NCBI GenBank assembly: GCA_004173235.1
Contig: SEAC01000002.1
Span: 62,001-126,000, forward strand
DNA: 64,000 bases
DNA from: Chitinophagaceae bacterium
Lineage (GTDB): Bacteria; Bacteroidota; Bacteroidia; Chitinophagales; Chitinophagaceae
Reading direction: 5' to 3'
Shown here: one piece after another, positions 27,241 through 35,889 of the stretch
Position numbering within the stretch: the stretch's first letter is position 1
Layout of the letters: each line of letters starts with the position of its first letter
Notes under the pieces: generated by a model
What the model saw: only the letters and a program-made list of their open reading frames with translations
What the model was told of the DNA's origin: nothing
Database searches by the model: none
Program-made: the position numbers and the translations under genes

Positions 27241-27519
27241 TCAACTGTTGGGAGGAGGACTGAAGCGTTCGAGGTAGGGGGAAGCGGGAAGCGGACGCTG
27301 TGGCGCACAGTCGGGACTCTGCAGTGCGACGGTTGCAGTTGCAGCGTTCAGAAACGATAGGAACTCTTTGCCGTCCTTCTTTTCTTTCATCTTGCTGCCC
27401 TGCGGCTTGTCTTCATCAACCCACGAAACGGTCACGTCGTCGGCCACAAGCAGCGGCACCACGGGGATGGCCTGCGACAGCAACAGGAACATAAAAAGAA
27501 GGGCGATGCATTTTTTCAT
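27241..27519 (-). CDS. Small exported hypothetical protein
   Basis: 92 residues with a hydrophobic N terminus (MKKCIALLFMFLLLSQAIPV) that is either a signal peptide or a membrane anchor. The remainder is short, charged in the middle (KMKEKKDGKEF) and proline-rich at the end. No family recognised. A TACTTTTG element lies about 49 bases upstream. GC-rich codons agree with surrounding genes. Confidence 0.6.
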   Translation of the reverse strand: MKKCIALLFMFLLLSQAIPVVPLLVADDVTVSWVDEDKPQGSKMKEKKDGKEFLSFLNAATATVALQSPDCAPQRPLPASPYLERFSPPPNS

Positions 27520-27567
27520 GGTGCGACCGGTACAACGCCAACGGGAGGCATTTTGTTCAACCGGGCG

Positions 27568-27575
27568 CAAAAGTA
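27568..27575 (-). promoter_or_regulatory. -7 element TACTTTTG for the small exported protein
   Basis: Minus-strand match to TAnnTTTG in the divergent gap shared with the PhnA gene. Confidence 0.55.
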
Positions 27576-27605
27576 GTGCCGTGCAGTTTTGGATAAAGGA
27601 AGAAA

Positions 27606-27613
27606 TACCTTTG
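27606..27613 (+). promoter_or_regulatory. -7 element TACCTTTG four bases before the PhnA start
   Basis: Exact TAnnTTTG match; only CGAA separates it from the ATG at 27618, implying a leaderless or nearly leaderless transcript. Confidence 0.6.
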
Positions 27614-27617
27614 CGAA

Positions 27618-28199
27618 ATGAAAACAGAGGATGTTTTGAAAGAGCGTAGCGGCGGACGTTGCGAATTGTGCGGCGGTGTTGATGACCTGCAGGTTTACGA
27701 AGTGCCTGCTGCACCGTACACGGATGCCGATCACAGCCTCCTTGCCTGCTCCGCCTGCCGCGCGCAGTTGGAAAAGCGAGCCGAGCTCGTGCCCGCGCAC
27801 TGGAGTAAGTTGGGTGAAACGATGTGGAGCGAGGTTCCGGCCCTGCAGGTTACCAGCTGGCGGATGCTGAACCGGTTACGCAATGAGAGCTGGGCCTCCG
27901 ACCTCCTGGATATGCTGTATCTCGATGAAGAGCGCATGGCATGGGCGAAGGCCACCGGCGATCACGAATCGGACGCATCGGTAGACCTGCACCGCGATGC
28001 TTACGGTGCGGTGCTGCAAAACGGCGACTCCGTTGTGCTAACCAGGTCGCTGGATGTGAAAGGATCCACCATCACCGCAAAGCTCGGAACGGTAGTACGC
28101 AATATCCGCCTCGTACCCGATAACACGGAGCAGCTGGAAGGGCGCGTGGACGGACAGCAGATCGTGATCCTTACCAGGTATGTGCGGCGGCAGGCGTAA
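27618..28199 (+). CDS. phnA: PhnA domain protein
   Basis: 193 residues. The N terminus carries a zinc-ribbon pattern (GRCELCGGVDDL and LLACSACRAQL), and the C-terminal 75 residues form the SH3-like PhnA domain (AVLQNGDSVVLTRSLDVKGS, TAKLGTVVRNIRLV, DGQQIVILTRYVRR). Despite the name, PhnA is not a proven phosphonate enzyme; the role remains unclear and it is widespread in bacteria. Length matches the longer Bacteroidota form of the protein. It has its own promoter and faces a PAS protein gene convergently, 10 bases away. Confidence 0.86.
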   Translation: MKTEDVLKERSGGRCELCGGVDDLQVYEVPAAPYTDADHSLLACSACRAQLEKRAELVPAHWSKLGETMWSEVPALQVTSWRMLNRLRNESWASDLLDMLYLDEERMAWAKATGDHESDASVDLHRDAYGAVLQNGDSVVLTRSLDVKGSTITAKLGTVVRNIRLVPDNTEQLEGRVDGQQIVILTRYVRRQA

Positions 28200-28209
28200 G
28201 CGGGCGAGT

Positions 28210-29004
28210 CTATATCTTCATCGGCTCGGCTGTCAGCAGCACACCATACACGAATCCTTCGTAGCTAAGCGGAGTCAGCTGCACGCTGCAGTCGCCATCG
28301 CGGAGGATGCAGGGCACGTGTTCCAGCAGTTGCGCTTCCCCGTGCAGCGCCCGACCGATCGCATCCATCAGCGCCGTCCCGCGCACCTGGGGCACGAGCA
28401 CCGGAAATTCCTGGCCGATCACTTCGGCTGCGGGGCGTCCACTCGCCTGCAGGTACGTTTTGTTGGCTGCACAAAACCGCAGTGAGCGATCCAGCACGAA
28501 GATCACCGCCGGGTTGGCGTCGATGAGTGTGCCGGCAAGTTGCGCGCGGCTTTGCAGCAGCATTTCCTTTTCCTGCACCATCCGCTGCAGGTCGTGCAAC
28601 TGGCGGCGCTCCCGCTCCGAGTCGGTGCGATCCTGCACCCGGCAAAGCACACTCTGAATGCTGCCGTCGCGCTCACGAAGGGGATGCACATTCCATAGCA
28701 GGTGACGGCCGCCCAACTCAAAGAGATTGGCGAAGCCGCCCGCTTCGTCCGTAAAGGCCAGATCGATAAAATGGAGCAGCGACGCATGATCGCCTGCAGG
28801 CAACTGCGCAGGGAGCAGGCTTTGCAACAACTGCCCGCGCTGCCTGCCCAGCCAGCGACCGGAGGCTGGATTTGCCAGTAAGATCCTGTAGTCTCTGTCC
28901 ACTGCAATGACGGCTTCCGGCGCGCCATCCACGAGCACCTTGCAGAGCTCGTCGAAGCCGTATTGAAAACCGGGAACCGCAAAGGGAATAGGGGTGTTTT
29001 TCAT
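28210..29004 (-). CDS. PAS-domain protein without output domain
   Basis: 264 residues with two PAS-like domains: one near 20-130 (LVDGAPEAVIAVDRDYRILLANPA, LLWNVHPLRERDGSI) and one near 155-262 (IDANPAVIFVLDRSLRFCAANKTYL). They are joined by a helical linker (DSERERRQLHDLQRMVQEKEMLL), as in histidine kinases, but no kinase, cyclase or HTH domain follows. It must act by binding another protein. A lone receiver protein is encoded about 1 kb away on the other strand, which is a possible partner. Confidence 0.75.
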   Translation of the reverse strand: MKNTPIPFAVPGFQYGFDELCKVLVDGAPEAVIAVDRDYRILLANPASGRWLGRQRGQLLQSLLPAQLPAGDHASLLHFIDLAFTDEAGGFANLFELGGRHLLWNVHPLRERDGSIQSVLCRVQDRTDSERERRQLHDLQRMVQEKEMLLQSRAQLAGTLIDANPAVIFVLDRSLRFCAANKTYLQASGRPAAEVIGQEFPVLVPQVRGTALMDAIGRALHGEAQLLEHVPCILRDGDCSVQLTPLSYEGFVYGVLLTAEPMKI

Positions 29005-29229
29005 TAGCCGCACATTTTCGTGTTCGTCAATGCCGAAAAGGCAAAGACTGCGCCTATACTTGCACGTTAGCAGGCCCTGCCGGAGCTTGGCTGATGCAAG
29101 TGGCTGAAAATGAATAACTAATATGCTCGACGGTTTCTGTTAAGAACGTCCGGCCGCATCCATTTTCACAAACACCTAACCCTAACGCTCAGCCATAACC
29201 GTGGAAGTCCTGGCCCAGCCATAGTTTTT

Positions 29230-29279
29230 TGTTCAAAACCTTGACAACTTTTCAGGCCAGAATGTCCAAAATATTGACA
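29230..29279 (+). promoter_or_regulatory. Two 17-bp operator-like sites upstream of the HTH gene
   Basis: TGTTCAAAACCTTGACA (29230-29246) and TGTCCAAAATATTGACA (29263-29279) match at 14 of 17 positions, each being an imperfect dyad of TGTCAA-type halves, with starts 33 bases apart (about three helical turns). The second touches the CATCTTTG -7-like box at 29278-29285. The layout fits autoregulation by the HTH/S24-like protein. Confidence 0.55.
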
Positions 29280-29298
29280 TCTTTGTACAAAGCTTGCC

Positions 29299-30078
29299 GT
29301 GCACTACTTCTCCCAAAATCTCAAACATCTACGTAAGCGCAGCGCGCGCACGCAGGAGCAACTAGGGCAGGAGCTCCGCGTGGGCCGCACCACCATCGCC
29401 AATTACGAATCCGGGTTCTCCGGCCCTACCGATCCCGAAGTGCTGGTACGCCTCTCCCGTATATTCGGCGTCAGCATCGACGAGCTCCTTACCCGCGATC
29501 TTTCCGAGGCATTCGGCCCTGCTAACGGCGGTGCGCAAACGATGTTCGGCCAAATGTCCATTCCAGCCAGCGGCATCCCCGTACGCGTTCCGTTTGTGAG
29601 CCGCACCGAAGCGCGGCGATACCTCCAAAGCGGCGAAGATGTGGCCTACCGTGGAAGCCTTCCGCATTTTGGCCTGCCCGGACTCGCGCCCAACGACTAC
29701 CGCGTATTTGAAGTGGAAGAGGCACTGGCGCCCCGCTTTCAGCCGGCCGATCTCGTGCTCTGCAGGCGTGCACCCAGCCCGGCGCAGCTGCACCCCGGCG
29801 CGCTGTGCGTGCTCGTGTGCCCGGCCCACGGAATTCTTCTTTGCCGCGTGCGCAGCTACGATGGCGCGGGACTTCGGCTGGATGCCGCAAAGGGACGCCA
29901 GCAATTGCTGGCGCCCGAAGCCATCCGCGAAACCTGGCTGGTGGAATGGCTGATCAGCACGCACCCCGACGCACCGCAGCAAGACGTTTATCAGAAGTTA
30001 GAAAGCCTCGAAGACCAGTTTACCAACCTACGCGAGCAGCTACAGCAACTCTCACCTACTACCAAGCCCACTCTATGA
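29299..30078 (+). CDS. XRE-type HTH regulator with S24/LexA-like C-terminal domain
   Basis: 259 residues beginning at a GTG, since the HTH starts within ten residues and no ATG is near. The N-terminal HTH (LKHLRKRSARTQEQLGQELRV, TTIANYESG) is Cro/C1 type. Residues 120-215 resemble the S24 fold of phage repressors (RVFEVEEALAPRFQPADLVLC, then LCRVRSY), but the catalytic Ser-Lys pair of self-cleaving repressors is not evident. A C-terminal coiled coil (YQKLESLEDQFTNLREQLQQL) probably dimerises. It overlaps the downstream receiver gene by four bases (ATGA), so the two proteins are likely to work together. Confidence 0.82.
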   Translation: MHYFSQNLKHLRKRSARTQEQLGQELRVGRTTIANYESGFSGPTDPEVLVRLSRIFGVSIDELLTRDLSEAFGPANGGAQTMFGQMSIPASGIPVRVPFVSRTEARRYLQSGEDVAYRGSLPHFGLPGLAPNDYRVFEVEEALAPRFQPADLVLCRRAPSPAQLHPGALCVLVCPAHGILLCRVRSYDGAGLRLDAAKGRQQLLAPEAIRETWLVEWLISTHPDAPQQDVYQKLESLEDQFTNLREQLQQLSPTTKPTL

Positions 30079-30497
30079 ACGAGTACCGCCTCTTTTACGC
30101 CGAAGACGACCTGGACGACCTGCATATTTTCCAGGAGGCTTTGGCTGCACATCCCGAAGTGGCCGTCACCCGCTTCCCCGACGGCCGGGAGCTGATTCAG
30201 GCAATGGAAGCACTGCCCGACCGGGAATTGCCCTGCCTCATCGTGCTCGACCTGAACATGCCCGTGCTCGATGGCCGCGAAACGCTCGTGGAGCTTCGCC
30301 GTCACCCACGTTTTGGTTTCATACCCGCACTGCTTTTTACTACATCCAACAGTGAGGTAGATAAAGCCTTCGCGCTCAAGTGGAACGTAGACATGGTGAC
30401 GAAGCCGATCATCTTCAGCGATATGGAGCACCTTGCCAACCAGCTGGTGGCCCTTTGCCAGGCGCCAAGGAACGGCAATTTGAATCGCCCGCTTTAA
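30075..30497 (+). CDS. Stand-alone response regulator receiver domain
   Basis: 140 residues forming only a CheY-like receiver: acidic pair in YAEDDLDD, phosphoacceptor Asp in IVLDLNMPVLDGRE, Thr/Ser switch in LLFTTSN, and Lys in MVTKPI. This subtype, with the FxTTS and SxxDxxxA pattern, is common in Bacteroidota and often sits beside a PAS or kinase protein. No kinase is encoded in the window. Coupling (ATGA) to an HTH/S24-like regulator suggests that phosphorylation modulates that regulator, or the reverse. Confidence 0.87.
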   Translation: MNEYRLFYAEDDLDDLHIFQEALAAHPEVAVTRFPDGRELIQAMEALPDRELPCLIVLDLNMPVLDGRETLVELRRHPRFGFIPALLFTTSNSEVDKAFALKWNVDMVTKPIIFSDMEHLANQLVALCQAPRNGNLNRPL

Positions 30498-30510
30498 TCA
30501 TCGCTGGCAA

Positions 30511-32739
30511 TCATTTGTCGGTACGTTCGATCGGAATGAGAATGTATTCACTGATCGATTCGTCCGACCCGAAGCCCGCTGCATAAGGCTCCATCTTCCG
30601 AACTGTGGATCCCTCCGATTGCTGGAGGTTGGCAGCGCGCAGCACCTGCAACAAGTTGTCGAGGCGCACGATGCCTTCGCTGTTGCGGCCACGTGCCCGC
30701 AGCGTTTGCAGCACGAGGTTGGCAAAGGGCGAATGCTGTCCTTTCCTTCCATCGAGCGCAAAGCCAAGGCCAACGGAGGTGAGCACCTTGCGCGTTTGGC
30801 GCTGCGCATTTTCGCGCACGAGGTCAAGCACTTTTGCATTGGTGATGCCGTACTCGCGGTTGTCGCGTTTCGAGGCGAGAATGTTGTCGTCGAACGTGCC
30901 GGCGTGGCACACATCCAGCATCACCAGCGTTTGCCGCGAGGCGATCTTGTTGATCATTCGCTTCAGCCTGGCATACGGGAGGTACGTGGTGCGCGCAGCA
31001 TCTTCGCTTACTGCTTTGGAATCGCTGCAAACGATGAAGCCGTCACCGGAGAAATACGTATCCATGTCGCCGTGCCCTGCAAAGTAGATCAGCAACTGGT
31101 CGTTGGGCTGAAGGGTCTTGTATAGGTTGAGGAGGCTCTGATACACCTGTGCCGAGCCGGGATCTTTCAGCAGCGTCACTTCAAAGCCGTAGTCGTCGCG
31201 CAGCACCTCGCCGATCTCGGATACATCGTAGATCGGGTTGGCAAGACTATCCCACCCCGCGCCCTTGTAATGATTGGTGCCCACCAGCAGTGCGTATTGC
31301 TTGCCGATAAGACCCGATTCGCGGCGCAGCGTTTCCGCCTTTGGCTGTATGCCGCGCGTGGCCTCGGTTTCGTCGTTGCTGAAAAGTGTGCGGTATTGCT
31401 TGAAGAATCGCTTCTCAAAAAAGACGTCCATGTAATTGGCATAATCGGCATCGCAGCCGAGCAGCGTTTGCTTCAGTTGGAATTCGATACCCGACTGCTG
31501 GCTTTCTTCGAAGAAGTCGCTCACCGACGTAAGGTTGAGGCGCCCTACAGCATAGGCGATGGGACCCGCTTTGATGGTGCTGTCGCTGCAACGCGTGATG
31601 TCGTCGCCCATCTCGTTGGGCAGCAGCAGCACGCGGCTTTTGTTGAGGATTCCTGCCGACTCACGCGAGCTCGCAACGAGGCGTCGCAGCAGCTCGATCT
31701 TGAATTCGCCGGAGGGTCCTGCTTCGGTGATGAACAGTTGGCGTTGCGCCGGTATCAGCAGCGATCGTTGCAACAGCTCCTCCAGCGAGAACATCGCCGA
31801 GCTGAGCATCTGTCCTTCCTTCGGGTTGCGCAAACGCGGGTTCGGTGGAAGCCCTGCAACGTTCCAGGGGAAAAAGTAGTTGCGCTTCGGCAGCGAGTCG
31901 AGCTCCAGGTAATTGCTCTCTCCCGAAAAGTTGAAAATGAAAATATCCGACTCTTCGGCCCTGCCCGCGATGGTTTCGAGCGCCGTAAGGATGCGTGCTT
32001 TCGTAGCCATCGAATCGGCGAGGAAGAAGGTGTGTACGCTGGTGGCTCCCGAATCGAGCGTCGTACTTTCCTGCGTTCGCCGGAAGTATTCGGCCAGATG
32101 CCGCGCGTCTGATTTGCACGATCGGTAAAGCACGTCGGCATAGTCATCGATCCCTATCGAAAGGATCCAGAGGTCGCCCACCGTAAAGGCGGCATCGAAG
32201 TATTCGATGGGGATAGGGTAGCGTTGCAGCATCTGCGGGTCGATGCTTGTGGGCGCGCCGTGATTGTAGCCCGGGCGTTCGGTCTCGGCTGTTTTCTTTC
32301 GCCACGCGAGGTAGTTGAACGAAAGTGTTCTTGCAGGCTTCCCCGCCTTTGCTTCCACGCGGATGCGCAGCAACCCGCCGGACCTGATCGTATGACAACG
32401 CTCGATCAGGCGCAGCGAAGCATCGAGCCGCCACGCGCTGTCGAGCACGGCCTTGTGCGCAAACGCCACTGTGAAGCTGATGTTCTTGCCGCCTTTGCCG
32501 ATCGAATCGAGGAACGATTGAAGGTGCCAGATGGTATCGGTGTTGCGCGCGTCCTGGGGAATCGAACCATAGTTGCCCACATAATGCAGGTATACGGAAG
32601 TGGCAGAGCGCGGAATTGCCGATGGCCATTGTTGTTGGGGAACGAAGTAATTCTTTCGGGCGATAACCCCGGCCTGGGCTGCCTGGTGAAGAAGGCATAA
32701 CAGAAGCGAAAGGAGGAAGTAACGGGCACGAAAACGCAT
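30511..32739 (-). CDS. Secreted caspase-family (C14) protein with pseudo-caspase plus active caspase domain
   Basis: 742 residues with a signal peptide (MRFRARYFLLSLLLCLLHQAAQA). A beta-rich N-terminal region is followed by two caspase-like p20 domains. The first (about 195-320) reads LWILSIGIDDYAD and, at the His position, FNFSGES instead of FxxSGHG, so it is inactive. The second (about 490-680) has ALLVGTNHYKG, the catalytic His556 in YFAGHGDMD and Cys611 in MLDVCHAG, then SVGLGFALDG. C14 metacaspase-like enzymes cut after basic or acidic residues; substrate and trigger are unknown. The signal peptide points to the periplasm. It lies between a two-component-like pair and a glycosyltransferase, without operon links. 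Confidence 0.82.
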   Translation of the reverse strand: MRFRARYFLLSLLLCLLHQAAQAGVIARKNYFVPQQQWPSAIPRSATSVYLHYVGNYGSIPQDARNTDTIWHLQSFLDSIGKGGKNISFTVAFAHKAVLDSAWRLDASLRLIERCHTIRSGGLLRIRVEAKAGKPARTLSFNYLAWRKKTAETERPGYNHGAPTSIDPQMLQRYPIPIEYFDAAFTVGDLWILSIGIDDYADVLYRSCKSDARHLAEYFRRTQESTTLDSGATSVHTFFLADSMATKARILTALETIAGRAEESDIFIFNFSGESNYLELDSLPKRNYFFPWNVAGLPPNPRLRNPKEGQMLSSAMFSLEELLQRSLLIPAQRQLFITEAGPSGEFKIELLRRLVASSRESAGILNKSRVLLLPNEMGDDITRCSDSTIKAGPIAYAVGRLNLTSVSDFFEESQQSGIEFQLKQTLLGCDADYANYMDVFFEKRFFKQYRTLFSNDETEATRGIQPKAETLRRESGLIGKQYALLVGTNHYKGAGWDSLANPIYDVSEIGEVLRDDYGFEVTLLKDPGSAQVYQSLLNLYKTLQPNDQLLIYFAGHGDMDTYFSGDGFIVCSDSKAVSEDAARTTYLPYARLKRMINKIASRQTLVMLDVCHAGTFDDNILASKRDNREYGITNAKVLDLVRENAQRQTRKVLTSVGLGFALDGRKGQHSPFANLVLQTLRARGRNSEGIVRLDNLLQVLRAANLQQSEGSTVRKMEPYAAGFGSDESISEYILIPIERTDK

Positions 32740-32789
32740 TGCGCAGCAGTTTGGTCACTGAAGATACGCCGGCGATCGCACTCCGTTTT

Positions 32790-34055
32790 TTATGCGATCC
32801 TCCTACGCACCAGCCAGTCTAGTGCCGGCAGCCGCTTGGGTTCTTCGCTTTCCAGTAGGGCCGCCGCGCTCAGTTTGCGGTATTGGCCACGATGCACCTG
32901 AACGAGCATGGTGATCCACAACAGCATCGGGCAGAACGCTTTCAGCGAATAGGGTTTCACCAGTGTTTGCCGCAACCAATAGCCGCCGAGCAGGTCGGAA
33001 TATAGAAGCGTGGTAAGAATGAGGAGCGTAAAAAAGCATGCGTTCAGGCGTCGCGTTTTTTCCTGGAGCAGGTACCAAAGGCACATGCCCATAACGGCGA
33101 TGATGTAGGTGCACGCTTCCGATCCGTTGCTGAAGAGAACGGTAAAAATGAGCAGCGACGAGAGGATGTACAGCCTATAGCGGATATCGCCAAAGTCGCG
33201 CCAGCGGCGGAGTTGGCTCAAAAAAAGAACGATGCCTGCCAGCCAGATAGGCGCAGTGTTCATTTGTGGGTTGAAGATCCTGCTGACCATTCCCATCACC
33301 GAAATGTTCTGGTCGAGGCTCAGCAGCCCAAGCGCCCCGTTTGTGTTTTGAACCGACTTCGCCTGCAGCGAGTGATACCAGTCGCCGTAGGATTGCAGGA
33401 TGAAGGCGGGGTCGCTGATCAGCATCGGCGCCACGAAACATACCGCGGTCCAAAAGAAGCCCCACGCAATGAAGCGCGTCTTGTTGCGGCTGAACAGGAA
33501 GAACAGCAGGCCCACGATCGCATAGATCTTGATGAAAGCGCCGAAAAGAATAAAGAAGAGCGCCCAGTGCTCCTTGCCCCGTTGTGTATACGAGAAGCCA
33601 AGCAGGATGCAGGCGCAGGTAAGTGCGTTGGCCTGCAACTGACCGCTGTTGATCATCAGCTCGTTGGCGCACAGCAGCAGCAGCAGCACCTGTGCTCCGG
33701 GGCGCAGCGGCATGCGGCGCACGGCAAACAGCAGAATCGCAGCGTTGGCTGCCACCCATAGTAGCAGCCCGGCCCAATCGGGTAGCACGGCAAAAGGCGC
33801 GATCACAACGGAGAAGAAGGGCCCGTAATGATTCTGGTCGCCGTGCTGCGAAGCGTAATCGGCATAAAGATTCTGGCGCTCGAGGGTGTGCCAGAAGACG
33901 TTGCGGAAAATGAAGTAGTTGTTGATAGAGCCATCAAGCAGGTGCTGCAGCGCGAGCAGCAGTGAGAGGCCAAACCAGAGCGCGATCGCGCCATATACCA
34001 TGCGCGGATCGGTGAGACGGCCGGCCATAAGGCGGCTACCGGGCAATCGTTCCAT
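32790..34055 (-). CDS. GT87/DUF2029-type integral membrane glycosyltransferase (paralogue)
   Basis: 421 residues with about ten membrane segments, clearly homologous along its length to the protein at 3156-4364. Shared blocks include NHYGPFFSVVIAPFAVLPDW, AFIKIYAIVGLLFFLFSRNK, FILQSYGDWYHSLQAKSVQN and ISVMGMVSR. Differences lie in the N-terminal 20 residues and the C-terminal tail (ESEEPKRLP). It probably transfers a sugar from a polyprenyl donor; specificity may differ from the paralogue. The paralogue sits in an operon with a GT2 and a deacetylase, this one stands alone. Both share an identical 18-bp upstream motif. Confidence 0.8.
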   Translation of the reverse strand: MERLPGSRLMAGRLTDPRMVYGAIALWFGLSLLLALQHLLDGSINNYFIFRNVFWHTLERQNLYADYASQHGDQNHYGPFFSVVIAPFAVLPDWAGLLLWVAANAAILLFAVRRMPLRPGAQVLLLLLCANELMINSGQLQANALTCACILLGFSYTQRGKEHWALFFILFGAFIKIYAIVGLLFFLFSRNKTRFIAWGFFWTAVCFVAPMLISDPAFILQSYGDWYHSLQAKSVQNTNGALGLLSLDQNISVMGMVSRIFNPQMNTAPIWLAGIVLFLSQLRRWRDFGDIRYRLYILSSLLIFTVLFSNGSEACTYIIAVMGMCLWYLLQEKTRRLNACFFTLLILTTLLYSDLLGGYWLRQTLVKPYSLKAFCPMLLWITMLVQVHRGQYRKLSAAALLESEEPKRLPALDWLVRRRIA

Positions 34056-34103
34056 AGAGCAGTTTGAAGTGGGTCCTTGGCGGCGTTCGGCTCAGGTTAA
34101 TCA

Positions 34104-34121
34104 ACGTTAACGAACGTTAAT
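34104..34121 (-). promoter_or_regulatory. 18-bp TTAACGT direct-repeat motif upstream of the second GT87 gene
   Basis: Read on the minus strand it is ATTAACGTTCGTTAACGT, identical to 3117-3134 and in the same orientation to its gene, 48 bases before the start at 34055. The flanks differ, so the 18 bases alone are conserved. Confidence 0.6.
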
Positions 34122-34218
34122 GCGGCAAGTTAAAATCTTTTTCCGTCATGGCAGGGCTTTTCGGCCGGATTGCCCGCTGCGCCGATGGAATGGCCCGGAT
34201 GGGGTATGGAACGGGGCG

Positions 34219-35679
34219 CTATTCGTGCCAGCCGAGTGTTTGCAGCGCTTCGAGCGAAGGCTGATCGGGAGCGAGCACCTGCACCTTGTCTCCTTCCGCA
34301 AGCAGCGTGGAGCCGTTGGGAAGCACGAAGCGGCCTTCCCGCTCGATGCTCAGCACCGTTATGCGCGATGGAAGATCGAGTTCTACGATGCGTTTGCCCG
34401 CGCTGGCCGCACCGGGAATGATATGGAGTACGCGCTGCTGTGCATGCACCTGGTCTTCGGTTTCGAAGGCCGCGTCCTGCCGGCGCCGGTTCGGATCTAC
34501 CGACACACCGAGCCAGCGCGCCACCAATGACAGGGTTGTGCCCTGCAGCAGCACCGAGGTGACTGAAATGAAGAACACCAGGTTGAAGATCATCTCGGCT
34601 TTTTCGATGCCGGCGAGAAGCGGGTAGGTGGCAAAAACGATGGGCACGCCGCCGCGAAGCCCCACCCAGGAGAGAAAGAGTTTATTGCGCTTGTTGATGC
34701 GGAAGGGCGCGAGTGCGATGAACACACCGAGTGGCCTTGCCACGAACATCAGGAAGGCGGAAATGGCAAGCCCCGTGGCGGCCAGCGGCAGGATGCGCGA
34801 AGGGAACACCAGCAGGCCAAGGGTAAGAAAGAGAATGATCTGCATCAGCCAGGCCTGCCCGTCGTAGAAGCGGGTAAGGCTGCGCCGGCGCACCATCGGG
34901 CTGTTGCCCATGATGAGCGCACACAGGTAGATGGCGAGGAAGCCGTTGCCGCCCAGCGCGTGGGTGCACGAATACGTGAAGAGCGCGAGGCCGAGCGTAA
35001 GCACGGGATAGAGCCCTTCCGTGCCGAGGCGAATGTTGTTGATGAGCCAAACGGACGCGCGTCCCATAAGCCATCCGAGCGCTCCGCCGATGATGAATTC
35101 TTTGAAGAAGGAGCCGATCAGCGTCAGCGGGTCGGCGCTTCCGAGCGCCACGATGCCGGTGAAGGTGATGGTGAGGAAGTAGGCCATCGGGTCGTTCGAA
35201 CCGCTCTCGAGCTCGAGCATCGGCTGCAGCGGTCCTTTGAGGCCGATGCCCTTGCCCCGCAAGATGGAAAATACCGCCGCGGCGTCGGTTGCGGAGATGA
35301 CGGACCCAAGCAGCAATCCTTCGGCAAGGGTGAAGCCGAAAACATAATGTACGAACACACCTACCGACAAGGCAGTGAGGAAGACGCCGATGGTGGATAG
35401 CGCGAGACCTTTGCCCAGCACGGGCTTGATGTGATGCCAGCGCGTGTCGAGGCCGCCGGAAAAGAGAATGAAGTTGAGTGCTACCACACCCACGAACTGC
35501 GCGATGCTGGGATTGTCAAAGTGTATGCCGCCCAGGCCTTCCGAGCCGGCTAGTATTCCTACAATAAGAAAGAAGATCAGCGTGGGCACTCCCAGTCGCC
35601 GGATGGTCTTACCGGCAATGACGCTGATAAGTAACAACAATGAGCCTATCAATAAAATGTTCTCCGATTCCAATACCAT
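34219..35679 (-). CDS. Potassium/proton antiporter (CPA, NhaP2/CvrA type)
   Basis: 486 residues. Twelve or so membrane helices cover residues 5-390, with the ion-binding segment GSVISATDAAAVFSIL and the ESGSNDPMAYFLT block that is characteristic of the NhaP2/CvrA branch. The C terminus (about 405-480) resembles a TrkA-C/RCK-C regulatory domain (IVELDLPSRITVLSIEREGRFVLPNGSTLLAEGDKVQVLA is the run of strands; only part is needed to see it). Such proteins exchange cytoplasmic K+ for protons and regulate osmotic and pH balance. A 38-residue membrane protein gene precedes it by 36 bases on the same strand and may be co-transcribed. Confidence 0.88.
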   Translation of the reverse strand: MVLESENILLIGSLLLLISVIAGKTIRRLGVPTLIFFLIVGILAGSEGLGGIHFDNPSIAQFVGVVALNFILFSGGLDTRWHHIKPVLGKGLALSTIGVFLTALSVGVFVHYVFGFTLAEGLLLGSVISATDAAAVFSILRGKGIGLKGPLQPMLELESGSNDPMAYFLTITFTGIVALGSADPLTLIGSFFKEFIIGGALGWLMGRASVWLINNIRLGTEGLYPVLTLGLALFTYSCTHALGGNGFLAIYLCALIMGNSPMVRRRSLTRFYDGQAWLMQIILFLTLGLLVFPSRILPLAATGLAISAFLMFVARPLGVFIALAPFRINKRNKLFLSWVGLRGGVPIVFATYPLLAGIEKAEMIFNLVFFISVTSVLLQGTTLSLVARWLGVSVDPNRRRQDAAFETEDQVHAQQRVLHIIPGAASAGKRIVELDLPSRITVLSIEREGRFVLPNGSTLLAEGDKVQVLAPDQPSLEALQTLGWHE

Positions 35680-35715
35680 ACGCTTCCGGTTATGCCTTCG
35701 CTGATCTGAATTTAG

Positions 35716-35832
35716 TTATAAAGTTTTACGCTGCGCATCGCGTTTGCGATCGCGGTTGTTGACGAACATCAATGCGCCTATCACCATTGCCAGGAAGCCC
35801 AGCAGGACGGCGGCTGTCAGTACGGTAGCCAT
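35716..35832 (-). CDS. 38-residue single-pass membrane protein
   Basis: An ATG at 35832 opens a 38-codon frame ending in TAA at 35716. The peptide has one hydrophobic helix (VLTAAVLLGFLAMVIGALMF) followed by a strongly basic tail (NNRDRKRDAQRK), which by the positive-inside rule would put the C terminus in the cytoplasm. It lies 36 bases upstream of the K+/H+ antiporter on the same strand. The shape recalls small transporter subunits such as KdpF, but no sequence relation is claimed. Coding status is inferred from composition and position. Confidence 0.55.
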   Translation of the reverse strand: MATVLTAAVLLGFLAMVIGALMFVNNRDRKRDAQRKTL

Positions 35833-35889
35833 TGCTCTTAGTTTAAATGAAAGAATAGGTTGCGGCGGGGCCGCTAAAGAGAGGGCTGG

